A stretch of 8,056 bases of DNA from Phycisphaerae bacterium (GCA_016873375.1 VGXJ01000068.1:1-8056), one strand, 5' to 3'; counted from the first letter of the stretch, positions 1 through 6,841 are shown. Notes: generated by a model from the letters alone, not told the origin. Made by a program: numbers and translations.

Positions 1-433
1 CGAGCAGCGCGCGGAAGCGCTCGCGGGCCTCGTGCACGGCAGCGCCCGAGGCAGCCAGCGATGGATCGCGCATGCAGGCGCGGTAGCCGTCGGCCAGTGC
101 CCATGCAGCAAGGTCATCACGATCAGCACGGCGCGGCACCAGATGCATGTGCAGATGGCGGGCACTCTCGCCGAAGGCAATCGAATACACACGGTCAACG
201 CCGAGTGCCTGCTTCATGCATGCGGCGATGCGGGCATGCAGCACACCGAAGTGCGCCGCATCCTCGTCGCTGAGGTCCGCCACGCCACCAACATGGTCCA
301 CCGAATCCAGTCGAAGCCAGCCCGCAAGCGGACTCGGCTCAGGGTGATGGATCACGAGGAAGCGGCCATCAGTCCACAGCACATGCCCTGCCGCTCGCGC
401 CGCAGCGTGCTGCTCGCAGACCGCGCAGTTCAC
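1..433 (-). CDS. HIT-family protein (histidine triad nucleotide hydrolase/transferase), partial
   Basis: This gene starts with GTG at 433-431 and stays open to the left edge, giving 144 codons without a stop. The histidine triad is plain: His93, His95 and His97 in the stretch RHLHMHLVPR, which fits the HIT pattern H-x-H-x-H followed by two hydrophobic residues. The central triad histidine is the usual catalytic nucleophile of the family. A Cys3-x2-Cys6 pair near the start (NCAVCEQH) resembles the zinc-binding CxxC of many bacterial HIT proteins. Family members bind nucleotides and cleave nucleoside phosphoramidates, dinucleoside polyphosphates or similar alpha-phosphate bonds in the cytoplasm; the substrate here cannot be told. 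HIT proteins are often about 110-170 residues, so only a little of the C-terminus is probably missing. The GTG overlaps the TGA of the MazG-like gene by four bases, so the two are very likely cotranscribed and translationally coupled. Confidence 0.85.
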   Translation of the reverse strand, partial: MNCAVCEQHAAARAAGHVLWTDGRFLVIHHPEPSPLAGWLRLDSVDHVGGVADLSDEDAAHFGVLHARIAACMKQALGVDRVYSIAFGESARHLHMHLVPRRADRDDLAAWALADGYRACMRDPSLAASGAAVHEARERFRALL

Positions 434-714
434 TTGGTCCCCTTGGGGCCGCCGCCGTCGAGGTACTTCTCGCGGATCGCTTCCTCCAGGTCGACGCCCG
501 CGATGTTGGCCAGCGTGCACATCCACGCCAGGCAGTCGGCGAACTCCTCGCGCAGGTTCGCCGGGTCTGGCTCGCCGCGTTCAAGCTTGCCCAGCGCATG
601 GGCGAGCTCGCCGAACTCCTCGGCGAACCACAGGAAGGTCTTGCCGGCACCGCGCGCACTGTCCGTGGCGTAATAGCGGTCGTGGATCAGCTTCTGGAAT
701 TCAGCGATGCGCAT
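430..714 (-). CDS. MazG-like nucleotide pyrophosphohydrolase
   Basis: A compact 94-residue all-alpha protein of the MazG/all-alpha NTP-PPase superfamily. The metal-binding signature is complete: EExxE at residues 32-36 (EEFGE) and ExxD at residues 57-60 (EFAD). These acidic residues coordinate magnesium in known members, which hydrolyse (d)NTPs to monophosphates and pyrophosphate, often as house-cleaning enzymes against non-canonical nucleotides. The length fits the short single-domain MazG-like subfamily and not the two-domain E. coli MazG. The ATG at 714 gives the reading MRIAEFQKLI, a typical beginning for this family; no strong Shine-Dalgarno sequence is visible. The stop codon overlaps the GTG start of the downstream HIT gene, so two nucleotide-handling enzymes are paired. 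The substrate is not predictable from sequence. Confidence 0.88.
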   Translation of the reverse strand: MRIAEFQKLIHDRYYATDSARGAGKTFLWFAEEFGELAHALGKLERGEPDPANLREEFADCLAWMCTLANIAGVDLEEAIREKYLDGGGPKGTK

Positions 715-831
715 CCGCGGACTCTACGCGGCGCTGTTCGTGCTTGTCCTCCCGCGACCTCGGGCCCTGGCCGCGCGGACGCGCGCGCTCCTCCTGCGTC
801 GCTCGGGATGGGCGCTGCGCGGCCGCTGTCC

Positions 832-864
832 TGCAGCCGTCGCGGAAAGGGGGCGACGGCCGCA
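832..864. other. Strong hairpin downstream of tRNA-Arg
   Basis: Positions 832-843 and 853-864 form a 12-bp stem around a 9-base loop. On the minus strand all pairs are Watson-Crick except one G-T. It lies about 50 bases past the tRNA 3' end and upstream of the MazG-like gene, in the otherwise empty stretch 715-916. No run of T follows on either strand, so it is not a classical intrinsic terminator. It may act in tRNA 3' processing, in termination without a U tract, or not at all. I see no gene in 715-916. Confidence 0.4.
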
Positions 865-916
865 CAGCCAGAGCGCTCACTCAGCTCATCGACACGCTCA
901 GCGCATCGAACCGAAA

Positions 917-990
917 CGTCCTGGGCGGGACTTGAACCCACAGCCTTCGCCTTCGGAGGGCGACGCTCTATCCAATTGAGCTACCAAGAC
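917..990 (-). tRNA. tRNA-Arg (anticodon CCG)
   Basis: The minus strand folds into a complete cloverleaf. The acceptor stem GTCTTGG pairs with CCAGGAC (one T-G wobble). The D stem GCTC/GAGC encloses a 9-base loop. The anticodon stem TCGCC/GGCGA carries the loop CTCCGAA, so the anticodon is CCG and reads the Arg codon CGG. A 5-base variable region follows. The T arm GTGGG/CCCGC carries the loop TTCAAGT. The discriminator base is G at 917. The 3' CCA is not encoded and must be added by the CCA-adding enzyme. The gene stands alone, divergent from the transporter gene that begins about 50 bases away. I checked it for an attachment-site role and see no integrase or repeated tRNA end in this window. 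Confidence 0.96.
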
Positions 991-1039
991 AGCGAACGAC
1001 GAAGGACTGTACCAAGGCCCCCACCGATCGCGCTAGCCT

Positions 1040-2383
1040 TTGGGCGTGCCCAGCACGGATGCTGTCCAACACCCCGGATCGAGCGAGTGCCGCGCGCCCT
1101 CGGCGCGTGCGCAAGCCTGGGCGCTCCACACGATCACCTGCGTGAATTCGCTGGGTACCGGCGTGCTCTGGAATGGACTGAGCTTCCTGGTGGAGCGCGA
1201 CTACGCCTACACCCGGCAGGAAACGCTCGCGCTCTATGTCGGCACGGCCCTGGCATATGCCGCGGCGGCATGGTGGACCGGATCACTGCTGCGGCGGCTC
1301 GGCAATCGGATCAGCCCGCGCGCATTCCTCGGTTGGATCCGGCAGGAAACGCTCGCGCTCTATGTCGGCACGGCGTTGGCATATGCCGCCGCGGCATGGT
1401 GGACCGGATCACTGCTGCGGCGGCTCGGCAATCGGATCAGCCCGCGTGCATTCCTCGGTTGGATCTTCGTCGCGCAAGGACTGGCTGCGCCACTGGTCCT
1501 CGTTCCGGGTTCGAGCATCGGGCTCGTCGTCGCAGCAGCGGTTCTCTCGGTCGCGGGCGCCATGATGTGGCCCGTCGTCGAGGCGTATGTGAGCAGCGGC
1601 AAGGACGGCCACGCCATGCGCCGCTCCATCGGGCTCTGGAGCATCAACTGGATGGGCTCCGTCGGCGCGTGCCTCCTGCTCATGGCGCCGCTCTATGCCA
1701 CCGGCCTCACGCGCTGGGCCATGGTCGCGGTCCTGCCGATCAGCGGGCTCAGCATCATGTGCCTTCGTTTCCTGCCGCGCGAACCCGCGCCGCACGGAGA
1801 GGAACACCACGACGCCCCTGCGTCCTACCAGCCGATGCTCGCCAGCGCGCGCGTGCTGCTGCCCACGGCCTACATCGTGGTTGGTGCGATCAGCCCGATC
1901 CTGCCGTATGCGATCGAAGCCCTGGCGATCGATCCTGCTTGGCGCACGCCACTGGGTTCCCTTTGGCTCTTCGCCCGGGCAGCGGCCGTATCGATGCTGG
2001 CGCTCACCCACTTCTGGCATGGACGATGGCAGGGACTCGTACTCGCCGCGCTTGCGCTCGCTGCCGGCTTCACGATGGCTGCCTTGGCCCCCAACACGAT
2101 CACGCTCGTCATCGGCCTCGTGTCGATCGGTCTCGGGCACGGGTTGCTCTACTACAGCGCGCTCTATTACGCGATGCGACTGGAGCGCGCCGATGTCGAC
2201 GCGGGTGGCAAGCACGAGGCACTCATCGGCTTGGGCTACGTGATCGGCCCTGGCGCCGCGCTCGTCGGAGGAATGTGGCGCGGCGTGCACGGCATCGTGA
2301 TCGTCGAGCTCACGGTGCTGGGGCTGGCGATGCTTCTGGCAGTGCGGGCATGGCGGCAGGCGGCACGATCAGCCAGTCCATGA
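1040..2383 (+). CDS. Major facilitator superfamily transporter with an internal duplication
   Basis: A 447-residue, strongly hydrophobic inner-membrane protein. Alternating membrane segments and short polar loops, plus a charged central loop (about residues 240-265, PREPAPHGEEHHDAP), fit the two six-helix halves of an MFS carrier. A basic loop after the second helix (LLRRLGNR) sits where MFS motif A is normally found. The late stretch LYYAMRLERADVDAGGKHEA and the following GLGYVIGP resemble planctomycete MFS proteins I recall. The substrate is unknown. Residues 59-100 are repeated as residues 101-142. Without the extra 42 residues the protein would be 405 long, normal for the family. One extra membrane helix would invert the topology of everything after it, so the gene as written may not encode a working carrier. 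The start is TTG at 1040 or GTG at 1046; no convincing Shine-Dalgarno sequence decides it. The 3' end overlaps the convergent hydrolase gene. Confidence 0.82.
   Translation: MGVPSTDAVQHPGSSECRAPSARAQAWALHTITCVNSLGTGVLWNGLSFLVERDYAYTRQETLALYVGTALAYAAAAWWTGSLLRRLGNRISPRAFLGWIRQETLALYVGTALAYAAAAWWTGSLLRRLGNRISPRAFLGWIFVAQGLAAPLVLVPGSSIGLVVAAAVLSVAGAMMWPVVEAYVSSGKDGHAMRRSIGLWSINWMGSVGACLLLMAPLYATGLTRWAMVAVLPISGLSIMCLRFLPREPAPHGEEHHDAPASYQPMLASARVLLPTAYIVVGAISPILPYAIEALAIDPAWRTPLGSLWLFARAAAVSMLALTHFWHGRWQGLVLAALALAAGFTMAALAPNTITLVIGLVSIGLGHGLLYYSALYYAMRLERADVDAGGKHEALIGLGYVIGPGAALVGGMWRGVHGIVIVELTVLGLAMLLAVRAWRQAARSASP
1213..1465 (+). repeat. 126-bp in-frame tandem duplication within the MFS gene
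   Basis: Two abutting copies, 1214-1339 and 1340-1465 in codon register, each encode the same 42 residues beginning RQETLALYVG and ending AFLGWI. The matched blocks (1213-1339 and 1339-1465) share one base at the junction. They differ at only four bases: two in adjacent Ala-Leu codons (GCC CTG versus GCG TTG), one in an Ala codon, and one in an Arg codon (CGC versus CGT). All four are silent. The unit covers the second membrane helix and the basic loop after it. Confidence 0.95.
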
Positions 2384-3964
2384 CTGACGGCAGTACTTGC
2401 GGCACGATCATCGTGTGACCTTCGCCTTCGTGGACGGTGCATTCGATGCACGCCCCACGATCCCGGAGCGACCGCGCAGCTGCCGAGATGCGACTGGCCT
2501 GCATCAGCGGATCGAGCGCACCCAACTCGACACGGATCGGCGGCAGTTCCCGGATCGCCGCCTCGTCCATCCCTGAACGCCCCGTGCCGGGCAGCCGGGC
2601 ACGCCGCCGAAGCCACCCCAGCCAGCCAAGAGTGCCGCGCGCGCGATGGCCTCGGGCCGGGCGCACACGATCGAAGCCGTCGCCGCCGCCCCCATGCTGT
2701 GCCCAACGACCGCGACGCGCGCACGGTCGATGCCCCACTCCTGGGCCAGCCGGTCGACGAGCCCATCGAAGAGCAGCGGACTCGTCGCGAAGACCGTCGT
2801 GTTCGGCGCCACCACCACACAACCAAGTCGCTCGGCCTGACGAACGATCTCGCCCTGTCCGTAGGCGGAGAAGAACATGCACTCATCGCCACCCGCGCCG
2901 TGCAGGGCAATCACCAAGGGCGGGCTCGATCCGTCGCGCACTGAGTCGGGCACGACGATCCGGCACGGCAGGTTCACACCACCGACCTCGATCACGCGCC
3001 ACTGGTCGCCGCGCCGGCCGACGAACAACGGCTCGCCCCGTTCGAGCCGGGCAAGATCCTCGCGCACCATCGACCAGATTCGCGACTGGTCCATGACGAG
3101 CTGGATGGTCCGGCGCGGTGATGCCTCGTTGGTGAGGAGCGCTGCGCGGAAGCGGGCTTCCGCAAGATCGGTGGGTGTGCAGCGGCCCGAGGCGGCCGCC
3201 AGTTCGATCGCGCGCTCGGCCCGCTGCCGGAGTTCATCCGGCGAAGCCTCGGTCACGGGAACCATGCGAATCCGCATCCAGTCGCTCGCCGGGTCCTTGG
3301 CCAACCGGACATCGATGGTGCGTGCTCCCGCATCCTCCCCCATCGCGAGCGTGACGGTGGCCGGCGGCGTGACCTCAAATGGCTGGCCGCCGCCGGCTCT
3401 CAGGGTGATCGGCGTACCGAGGCCGGACCGCGGCAGCGCAACCGACACGGCCATCGAGGCCTCGTCGGCGCGCAGCGCACTGCGCGCAGGGGCAACGCGC
3501 ACCTGCATCGCACGAAGGAGATCAGCGCGCTCATCGGCGTCCTGCACCTCCAGCACATCGAGGGTCAGCGCATCGAGCGCATCGACCGCCTCCACGAGCC
3601 GGTTCTGGAAGAACAGCAGCGTCAGGCCATCGAACCGACGGTTCAATTCCGTTCTCGACAACCCACCGGGTCCATCGGCGACGGCTGTCTCCAGCCGCTG
3701 GAATGCTGCGGCGAGTTCAGCCTTCGTGACCGAAGCCGACGGCGTCGTGCGCCGTGCGCTCCGAGTGGTCGTGGGTGCAGCAGAGCCTTCGCTGGACTCA
3801 TTCAGTGCGGACGCCTCGGGCGAGGACGGCTCGGTCGTTGGATTCACTGCCGCCACGGGAGCCTGCACAGCGGTCGGGGCCGGCTGGACTTTGGTGGCGT
3901 TCGAGGCCATCAGGCTCACGCCGCACGCCACGGCCAGAACGGTGAACCACCGCACGCCGTTCAT
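2310..3964 (-). CDS. Exported alpha/beta hydrolase (esterase/depolymerase-like), frameshifted
   Basis: This is one gene read in two frames. The first frame runs from ATG 3964 to about 2603. It holds a likely signal peptide (residues 1-20, MNGVRWFTVLAVACGVSLMA), a Ser/Thr/Pro-rich linker (about residues 20-75), an uncharacterised helical and beta region, and then a hydrolase core with the oxyanion-loop stretch ALHGAGGDE and the nucleophile elbow GHSMG (Ser at 2696-2698). The rest of the core lies in another frame from about 2570 to 2310: the catalytic Asp in GALDPLM (2511-2513) and the His in EGEGHTM (2415-2417). The first frame continues without homology to 2504. The complete triad suggests a secreted or periplasmic ester hydrolase related to polyhydroxybutyrate depolymerase or feruloyl esterase; the substrate is unknown. 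AVAC at residues 11-14 is a weak lipobox alternative. Starts at 4009 and 4057 are possible but lie inside the photolyase gene. It is last in the operon and overlaps the MFS gene tail-to-tail. Confidence 0.75.
2570..2603 (-). other. Frameshift zone in the hydrolase gene
   Basis: Upstream of this zone the protein reads correctly in one frame (ending LLAGWGGFGG). Downstream it reads correctly in another (from MDEAAIRELPP). Moving between them needs one base added to the sequence as written (or two removed). The four-base run at 2580-2583, GGGG on the coding strand, is a natural candidate: one extra G would give a continuous reading GCPARGRSGMDEAA. I see no slippery heptamer that would support programmed frameshifting. 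Confidence 0.7.
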
Positions 3965-5468
3965 GATATGCAGGAGCCTTGATCGAAGAAAGCGCCCGGA
4001 GTGCTGCATCACGCGCCGTGGCGTGATCGACGATGGGCTTCGGATAGGACTGGCCAAGCACCACCCCCGCCGCGGCGAGGACGGCCGTGGGCGCTTCCCA
4101 TGGCTTGTGGATCAGCTTGCTCGGCACGCGGGCCAGCTCAGGAACCCACCGGCGAACATAGGCGCCGTCCGCGTCGAACTTCTCACCTTGCAGCACCGGA
4201 TTGAAGATCCGGAAGTACGGCGCGGCGTCGGCACCGCACCCGGCACTCCATTGCAACACCGGATTGAAGATCCGGAAGTACGGCGCGGCGTCCGCACCGC
4301 ACCCGGCACTCCATTGCCAGCCAAGCGAATTGCTGGAGAGATCCGCATCGAGCAAGGTGTCCCAGAACCAGTCGGCACCGTGGCGCCAGTGCTGCCGAAG
4401 GTGCTTGACGAGGAATGAGCTCACCACCATGCGGATGCGGTTGTGCATGGTGCCAGTCGACCAGAGTTCGCGCATGCCAGCATCGACGATCGGATAGCCC
4501 GTCTGCCCGCGCTGCCAGCGCTTCAGCGCCGCCGGGTCGTCGTTCCAAGGGAACGCCTCGAAGCCGGGTTGCAGAGGCCGCTCCGCGGTGTGCGGGAAGT
4601 TGGCCATGACATGGTGGGCGAAGTCCCTCCAGAGCAGTTCAGCCTGGAACTTGTCGATCGCCGCACGCCAGCCGGGCTGCACCTGTGCGGCGCGCTCGGC
4701 TTCGTGCCAGATCCGGCGCGGGGACAGTTCGCCTGCATGAACATGCGGACTCAGGCGACTCGCTGCGGGTCGCCCGGGGAAGTCCCTGCCATCGGCATAC
4801 CCCGACACCGGTCCTGCGAGGAAAGCCTTCAGTCGATCCTTCGCACCGGCCTCGCCGGGGGTCCAGAGCGCGTGGAATGCACCGTCCCACGCCTTGACCG
4901 GTTCGAGCTTGAGCGACTCGATCGATGCACTGGCGAGCGCGCCCTTGAACCATGGCACCGCACGAGGAGCACCGCGTGCTGCATCGAGCTGGCAACGGGT
5001 ACGCCACGCCTTGGCGAAGGGCGAATACACCTTGTAGGGAACGCCCGTCCCCGTGCGCACCGACCATGGGTCGTGGAGCAGCGAGCCATTCGCCCAGACG
5101 ATGCCGATGCCAGAGGCGGCGAGTTCTCGCTGTGCAGCGGCGTTGGACTCGCGCGCTCCGAGCTCAAAGCGCTCGTTCGCATAGATCGTGTCGGCACCGG
5201 TCTCTGCGGCAACCGCGAGCAGTACGGCAGCACGAGGTCCCGACCGGATCACCAGCCGCCCCCCAAGAGAGCGCAGCGAGGCATCGAGCGCGCCGAGCGA
5301 GCGATGCAGCCACCAGCGGCTCGCACCGCCGGGAGCCCAGGCTCCCTCACCGTCGGGATCCCAGATGTACAGCGCCACGACCGGCTCGCCGCGCTCGCAC
5401 GCAGCCCGCCACGACGGTTGGTCATCCAGCCGAAGATCGTTCGAGAACCAGCAGATCGATGGTGCCAT
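3798..5468 (-). CDS. phr: Class I DNA photolyase (cyclobutane dimer type) with duplication and overrun end
   Basis: A blue-light, FAD-dependent DNA repair enzyme of the photolyase/cryptochrome family. The N-terminal alpha/beta antenna domain begins SICWFSNDLRLDDQ and has WSVRTGTGVPYKVYSPF near residues 135-152. The FAD domain shows LSPHVHAGELSPR, ELLWRDFAHHVM, GYPIVDAGMRELWSTGTMHNRIRM, WFWDTLLDADL and SNSLGWQW, all class I landmarks. The stretch WSAGCGADAAPYFRIFNPVLQ occurs twice in tandem (21 residues). Homologs have one copy, and its first Trp corresponds to the dimer-contacting Trp384 of the E. coli enzyme. The natural C-terminus should lie just after IVDHATARDAALRALSSIK, giving about 480 residues without the duplication, normal for the class. 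Instead the frame runs on for about 55 codons of non-homologous sequence inside the hydrolase gene. ATG at 5468 overlaps the TGA of the upstream gene by one base (TGATG); GTG at 5471 is an alternative. It likely repairs cyclobutane pyrimidine dimers if the duplication is not real or is tolerated. Confidence 0.88.
   Translation of the reverse strand: MAPSICWFSNDLRLDDQPSWRAACERGEPVVALYIWDPDGEGAWAPGGASRWWLHRSLGALDASLRSLGGRLVIRSGPRAAVLLAVAAETGADTIYANERFELGARESNAAAQRELAASGIGIVWANGSLLHDPWSVRTGTGVPYKVYSPFAKAWRTRCQLDAARGAPRAVPWFKGALASASIESLKLEPVKAWDGAFHALWTPGEAGAKDRLKAFLAGPVSGYADGRDFPGRPAASRLSPHVHAGELSPRRIWHEAERAAQVQPGWRAAIDKFQAELLWRDFAHHVMANFPHTAERPLQPGFEAFPWNDDPAALKRWQRGQTGYPIVDAGMRELWSTGTMHNRIRMVVSSFLVKHLRQHWRHGADWFWDTLLDADLSSNSLGWQWSAGCGADAAPYFRIFNPVLQWSAGCGADAAPYFRIFNPVLQGEKFDADGAYVRRWVPELARVPSKLIHKPWEAPTAVLAAAGVVLGQSYPKPIVDHATARDAALRALSSIKAPAYHERRAVVHRSGRGVRREPDGLERHQSPAGPDRCAGSRGGSESNDRAVLARGVRTE
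4188..4317 (-). repeat. 63-bp in-frame tandem duplication within the photolyase gene
   Basis: Two abutting copies, 4251-4313 and 4188-4250 in codon register, each encode the same 21 residues (WSAGCGADAA PYFRIFNPVLQ). They differ at two bases, 4193/4256 (Leu CTG versus TTG) and 4230/4293 (Ala GCC versus GCG), both silent. The four bases ttgc are shared at the junction. The unit lies in the most conserved part of the FAD-binding domain. Confidence 0.95.
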
Positions 5469-6841
5469 CACGCGCGTCCAAGTTCGAAGTCAAGGGCATC
5501 CTGCAAGAGCGGGAAATCCCAGCGGAATCCAAGCTCAGCGGCACGGGTGGGCTGTGCGAACTGCCCGCGCAGGAGCAGCGACTCACCCATCTCGCCGAAG
5601 AGCATGCGCACGACCGCAGCCGGCATCGGCGCGAACGCCGGTCGACGCAGGCTGCGCCCGAGCGCCTTGGCGAACTGACGCTGCTCCACTGACTCGGGAG
5701 CCACGGCATTCACCGGCCCTGCCCAGCGAGCATCCACGATCGCCGTGGCGATCATGCCCAGAAGGTCATCGGACGCAATCCACGAGATGCCCTGCTTGCC
5801 GGAACCGATCGGTCCGCCGGCTCCGAAGAGAAACGGCGTTCGCATCTTGGCGACGGCCCCGCCTGCAGCCGTGACCACCATGCCCGCACGAAGGAAGACC
5901 ACGCGAATGCCCGCATCGATTGCAGGCTGCGCTGCAGCCTCCCAATCCCGGGCGAGCTGGGCGATGAAATCGCTGCCGGCGGCATCGCGCTCGTCCACCG
6001 TGCGCTCGTGCTCGGTGCCGTAGATCCCGATGCCGCTCATGCACACAAGGACCTTCGGCTTGCGCTCGAGGCCCGCCAGCAGCGTGCACAGGTGTCGCGT
6101 GGCCGCGATCCGGCTCTCGCGCAGGACTTCCTTGCGGGCGGGCGTCCATCGTTCATCCGCCAAGTTCGCACCGGCCAGGTGAACGATCGCGTCCAGCGAC
6201 TCGAAGGGCGCCGTGGCGACACGCTCACCGCCGGGATTCCACTGGATCTCGCCGCGGCTGGCGCTGGCCGAGCCTCGGGTGAGTCGCTTCACGCTCGTGC
6301 CGCCAGTCGTCAGGAATGCCTGCAACTGCCGACCGACCATGCCACTTGCGCCGGTGATGCCCACGCACAGTTCCGAGAGTGCAGCGCACTCCCGGTGGCG
6401 GTGCAGGTCATTCGCCAGACGCCGATGGCGGAACCTGAAGGCGCGCTCGAGATCACTGCGCACCAGCCAACCGCCCAGCATCGAGCCCACCGGCGGCACG
6501 GGGAGCTCATACTGAATGTCATCGGTGATCGCGCTTGATGCACCGCGCTCCTCGAACCGGTGCTGGTGACGCCACCGACGGAACGGCCCGCGCACTTGGA
6601 TGTCGACAAAGCCCGTCGCCGGATCGACCTGCTCGTGGCGCGCCACCCAGCGGATCGGCAGCAGTCCCTTCTGCAGGATGAACTCGGCGATTGCGCCATC
6701 GACCATGGGGACCGGAGCCTTGACCACATCGACCTCTTCCCACGGCGGGAGCATGCGCTGCAGCGCGCCCTCGCGCATGTGCCAGTGGGCCAGATCGCCG
6801 CGCGAGGCGGGCATCGGGCTTGAACGCGTGAAGCGGCTCAT
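5468..6841 (-). CDS. SRPBCC domain fused to TIGR01777-family short-chain dehydrogenase-like protein
   Basis: A 457-residue two-domain protein. Residues 1 to about 150 resemble an SRPBCC (START/cyclase-dehydrase-like) ligand-binding fold, with MPASRGDLAHWHMREGALQRMLPPWE at the start and a central VRGPFRRWRHQHRF. Residues 158-457 are an atypical short-chain dehydrogenase of the TIGR01777 (E. coli YfcH-like) group. The nucleotide-binding Rossmann motif is GITGASGMVG at 161-170, followed by HLAGANLADERWTPARKEVLRESRIAATRHL and a C-terminal ALGRSLRRPAFAPMPAAVVRMLFGEM, all typical of the group. The catalytic YxxxK of classical SDRs is not present: Tyr274 is followed by His278. Such fusions are known, but the reaction is not. 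The SRPBCC part may hold a hydrophobic ligand for the SDR part. ATG 6841 overlaps the stop of the upstream photolyase (ATGA), and its own stop overlaps the next photolyase start, so it is coupled to both. Confidence 0.85.
   Translation of the reverse strand: MSRFTRSSPMPASRGDLAHWHMREGALQRMLPPWEEVDVVKAPVPMVDGAIAEFILQKGLLPIRWVARHEQVDPATGFVDIQVRGPFRRWRHQHRFEERGASSAITDDIQYELPVPPVGSMLGGWLVRSDLERAFRFRHRRLANDLHRHRECAALSELCVGITGASGMVGRQLQAFLTTGGTSVKRLTRGSASASRGEIQWNPGGERVATAPFESLDAIVHLAGANLADERWTPARKEVLRESRIAATRHLCTLLAGLERKPKVLVCMSGIGIYGTEHERTVDERDAAGSDFIAQLARDWEAAAQPAIDAGIRVVFLRAGMVVTAAGGAVAKMRTPFLFGAGGPIGSGKQGISWIASDDLLGMIATAIVDARWAGPVNAVAPESVEQRQFAKALGRSLRRPAFAPMPAAVVRMLFGEMGESLLLRGQFAQPTRAAELGFRWDFPLLQDALDFELGRA

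Noticed and set aside
687..979. Short open frames on both strands between the MazG-like gene and the tRNA
   Set aside because: They overlap the tRNA or the MazG-like gene start, and the products are Arg/Ala-rich without any motif.
917..990. tRNA-Arg as the attachment site of an integrated element
   Set aside because: No integrase gene and no second copy of the tRNA 3' end are visible in the window.
995..1030. A TACAGT box upstream of the tRNA as a possible minus-strand promoter
   Set aside because: It matches only four of six -10 consensus bases and no convincing -35 box lies at the right distance.
1409..2290. A 293-codon minus-strand open frame opposite the MFS gene
   Set aside because: The product is His/Arg/Asp-rich with no domain, while the opposite strand encodes regular membrane segments.
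2402..2416. The inverted repeat cacgatcatcgtg near the end of the MFS gene as a terminator
   Set aside because: The stem is about four usable pairs, there is no T run, and it lies inside the hydrolase coding sequence over its catalytic His.
598..2418. A 606-codon open frame on the plus strand
   Set aside because: It crosses the MazG-like gene and the tRNA and shadows the MFS gene in another frame. Its product is Arg/Ala-rich without domain motifs, as expected in GC-rich DNA.
1213..4317. The two tandem repeats as CRISPR-like or mobile-element repeats
   Set aside because: There are only two abutting copies each, with no spacers, no terminal inverted repeats and no target-site duplications, and both lie inside genes in frame.
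2877..4418. A 513-codon plus-strand open frame opposite the hydrolase and photolyase genes
   Set aside because: It is antisense to two genes with clear motifs, its product is Ser/Arg-rich low complexity, and it also reads through the photolyase repeat.
4443..5678. A 411-codon plus-strand open frame opposite the class I photolyase
   Set aside because: It shadows strong photolyase motifs on the other strand and has no recognisable domain.
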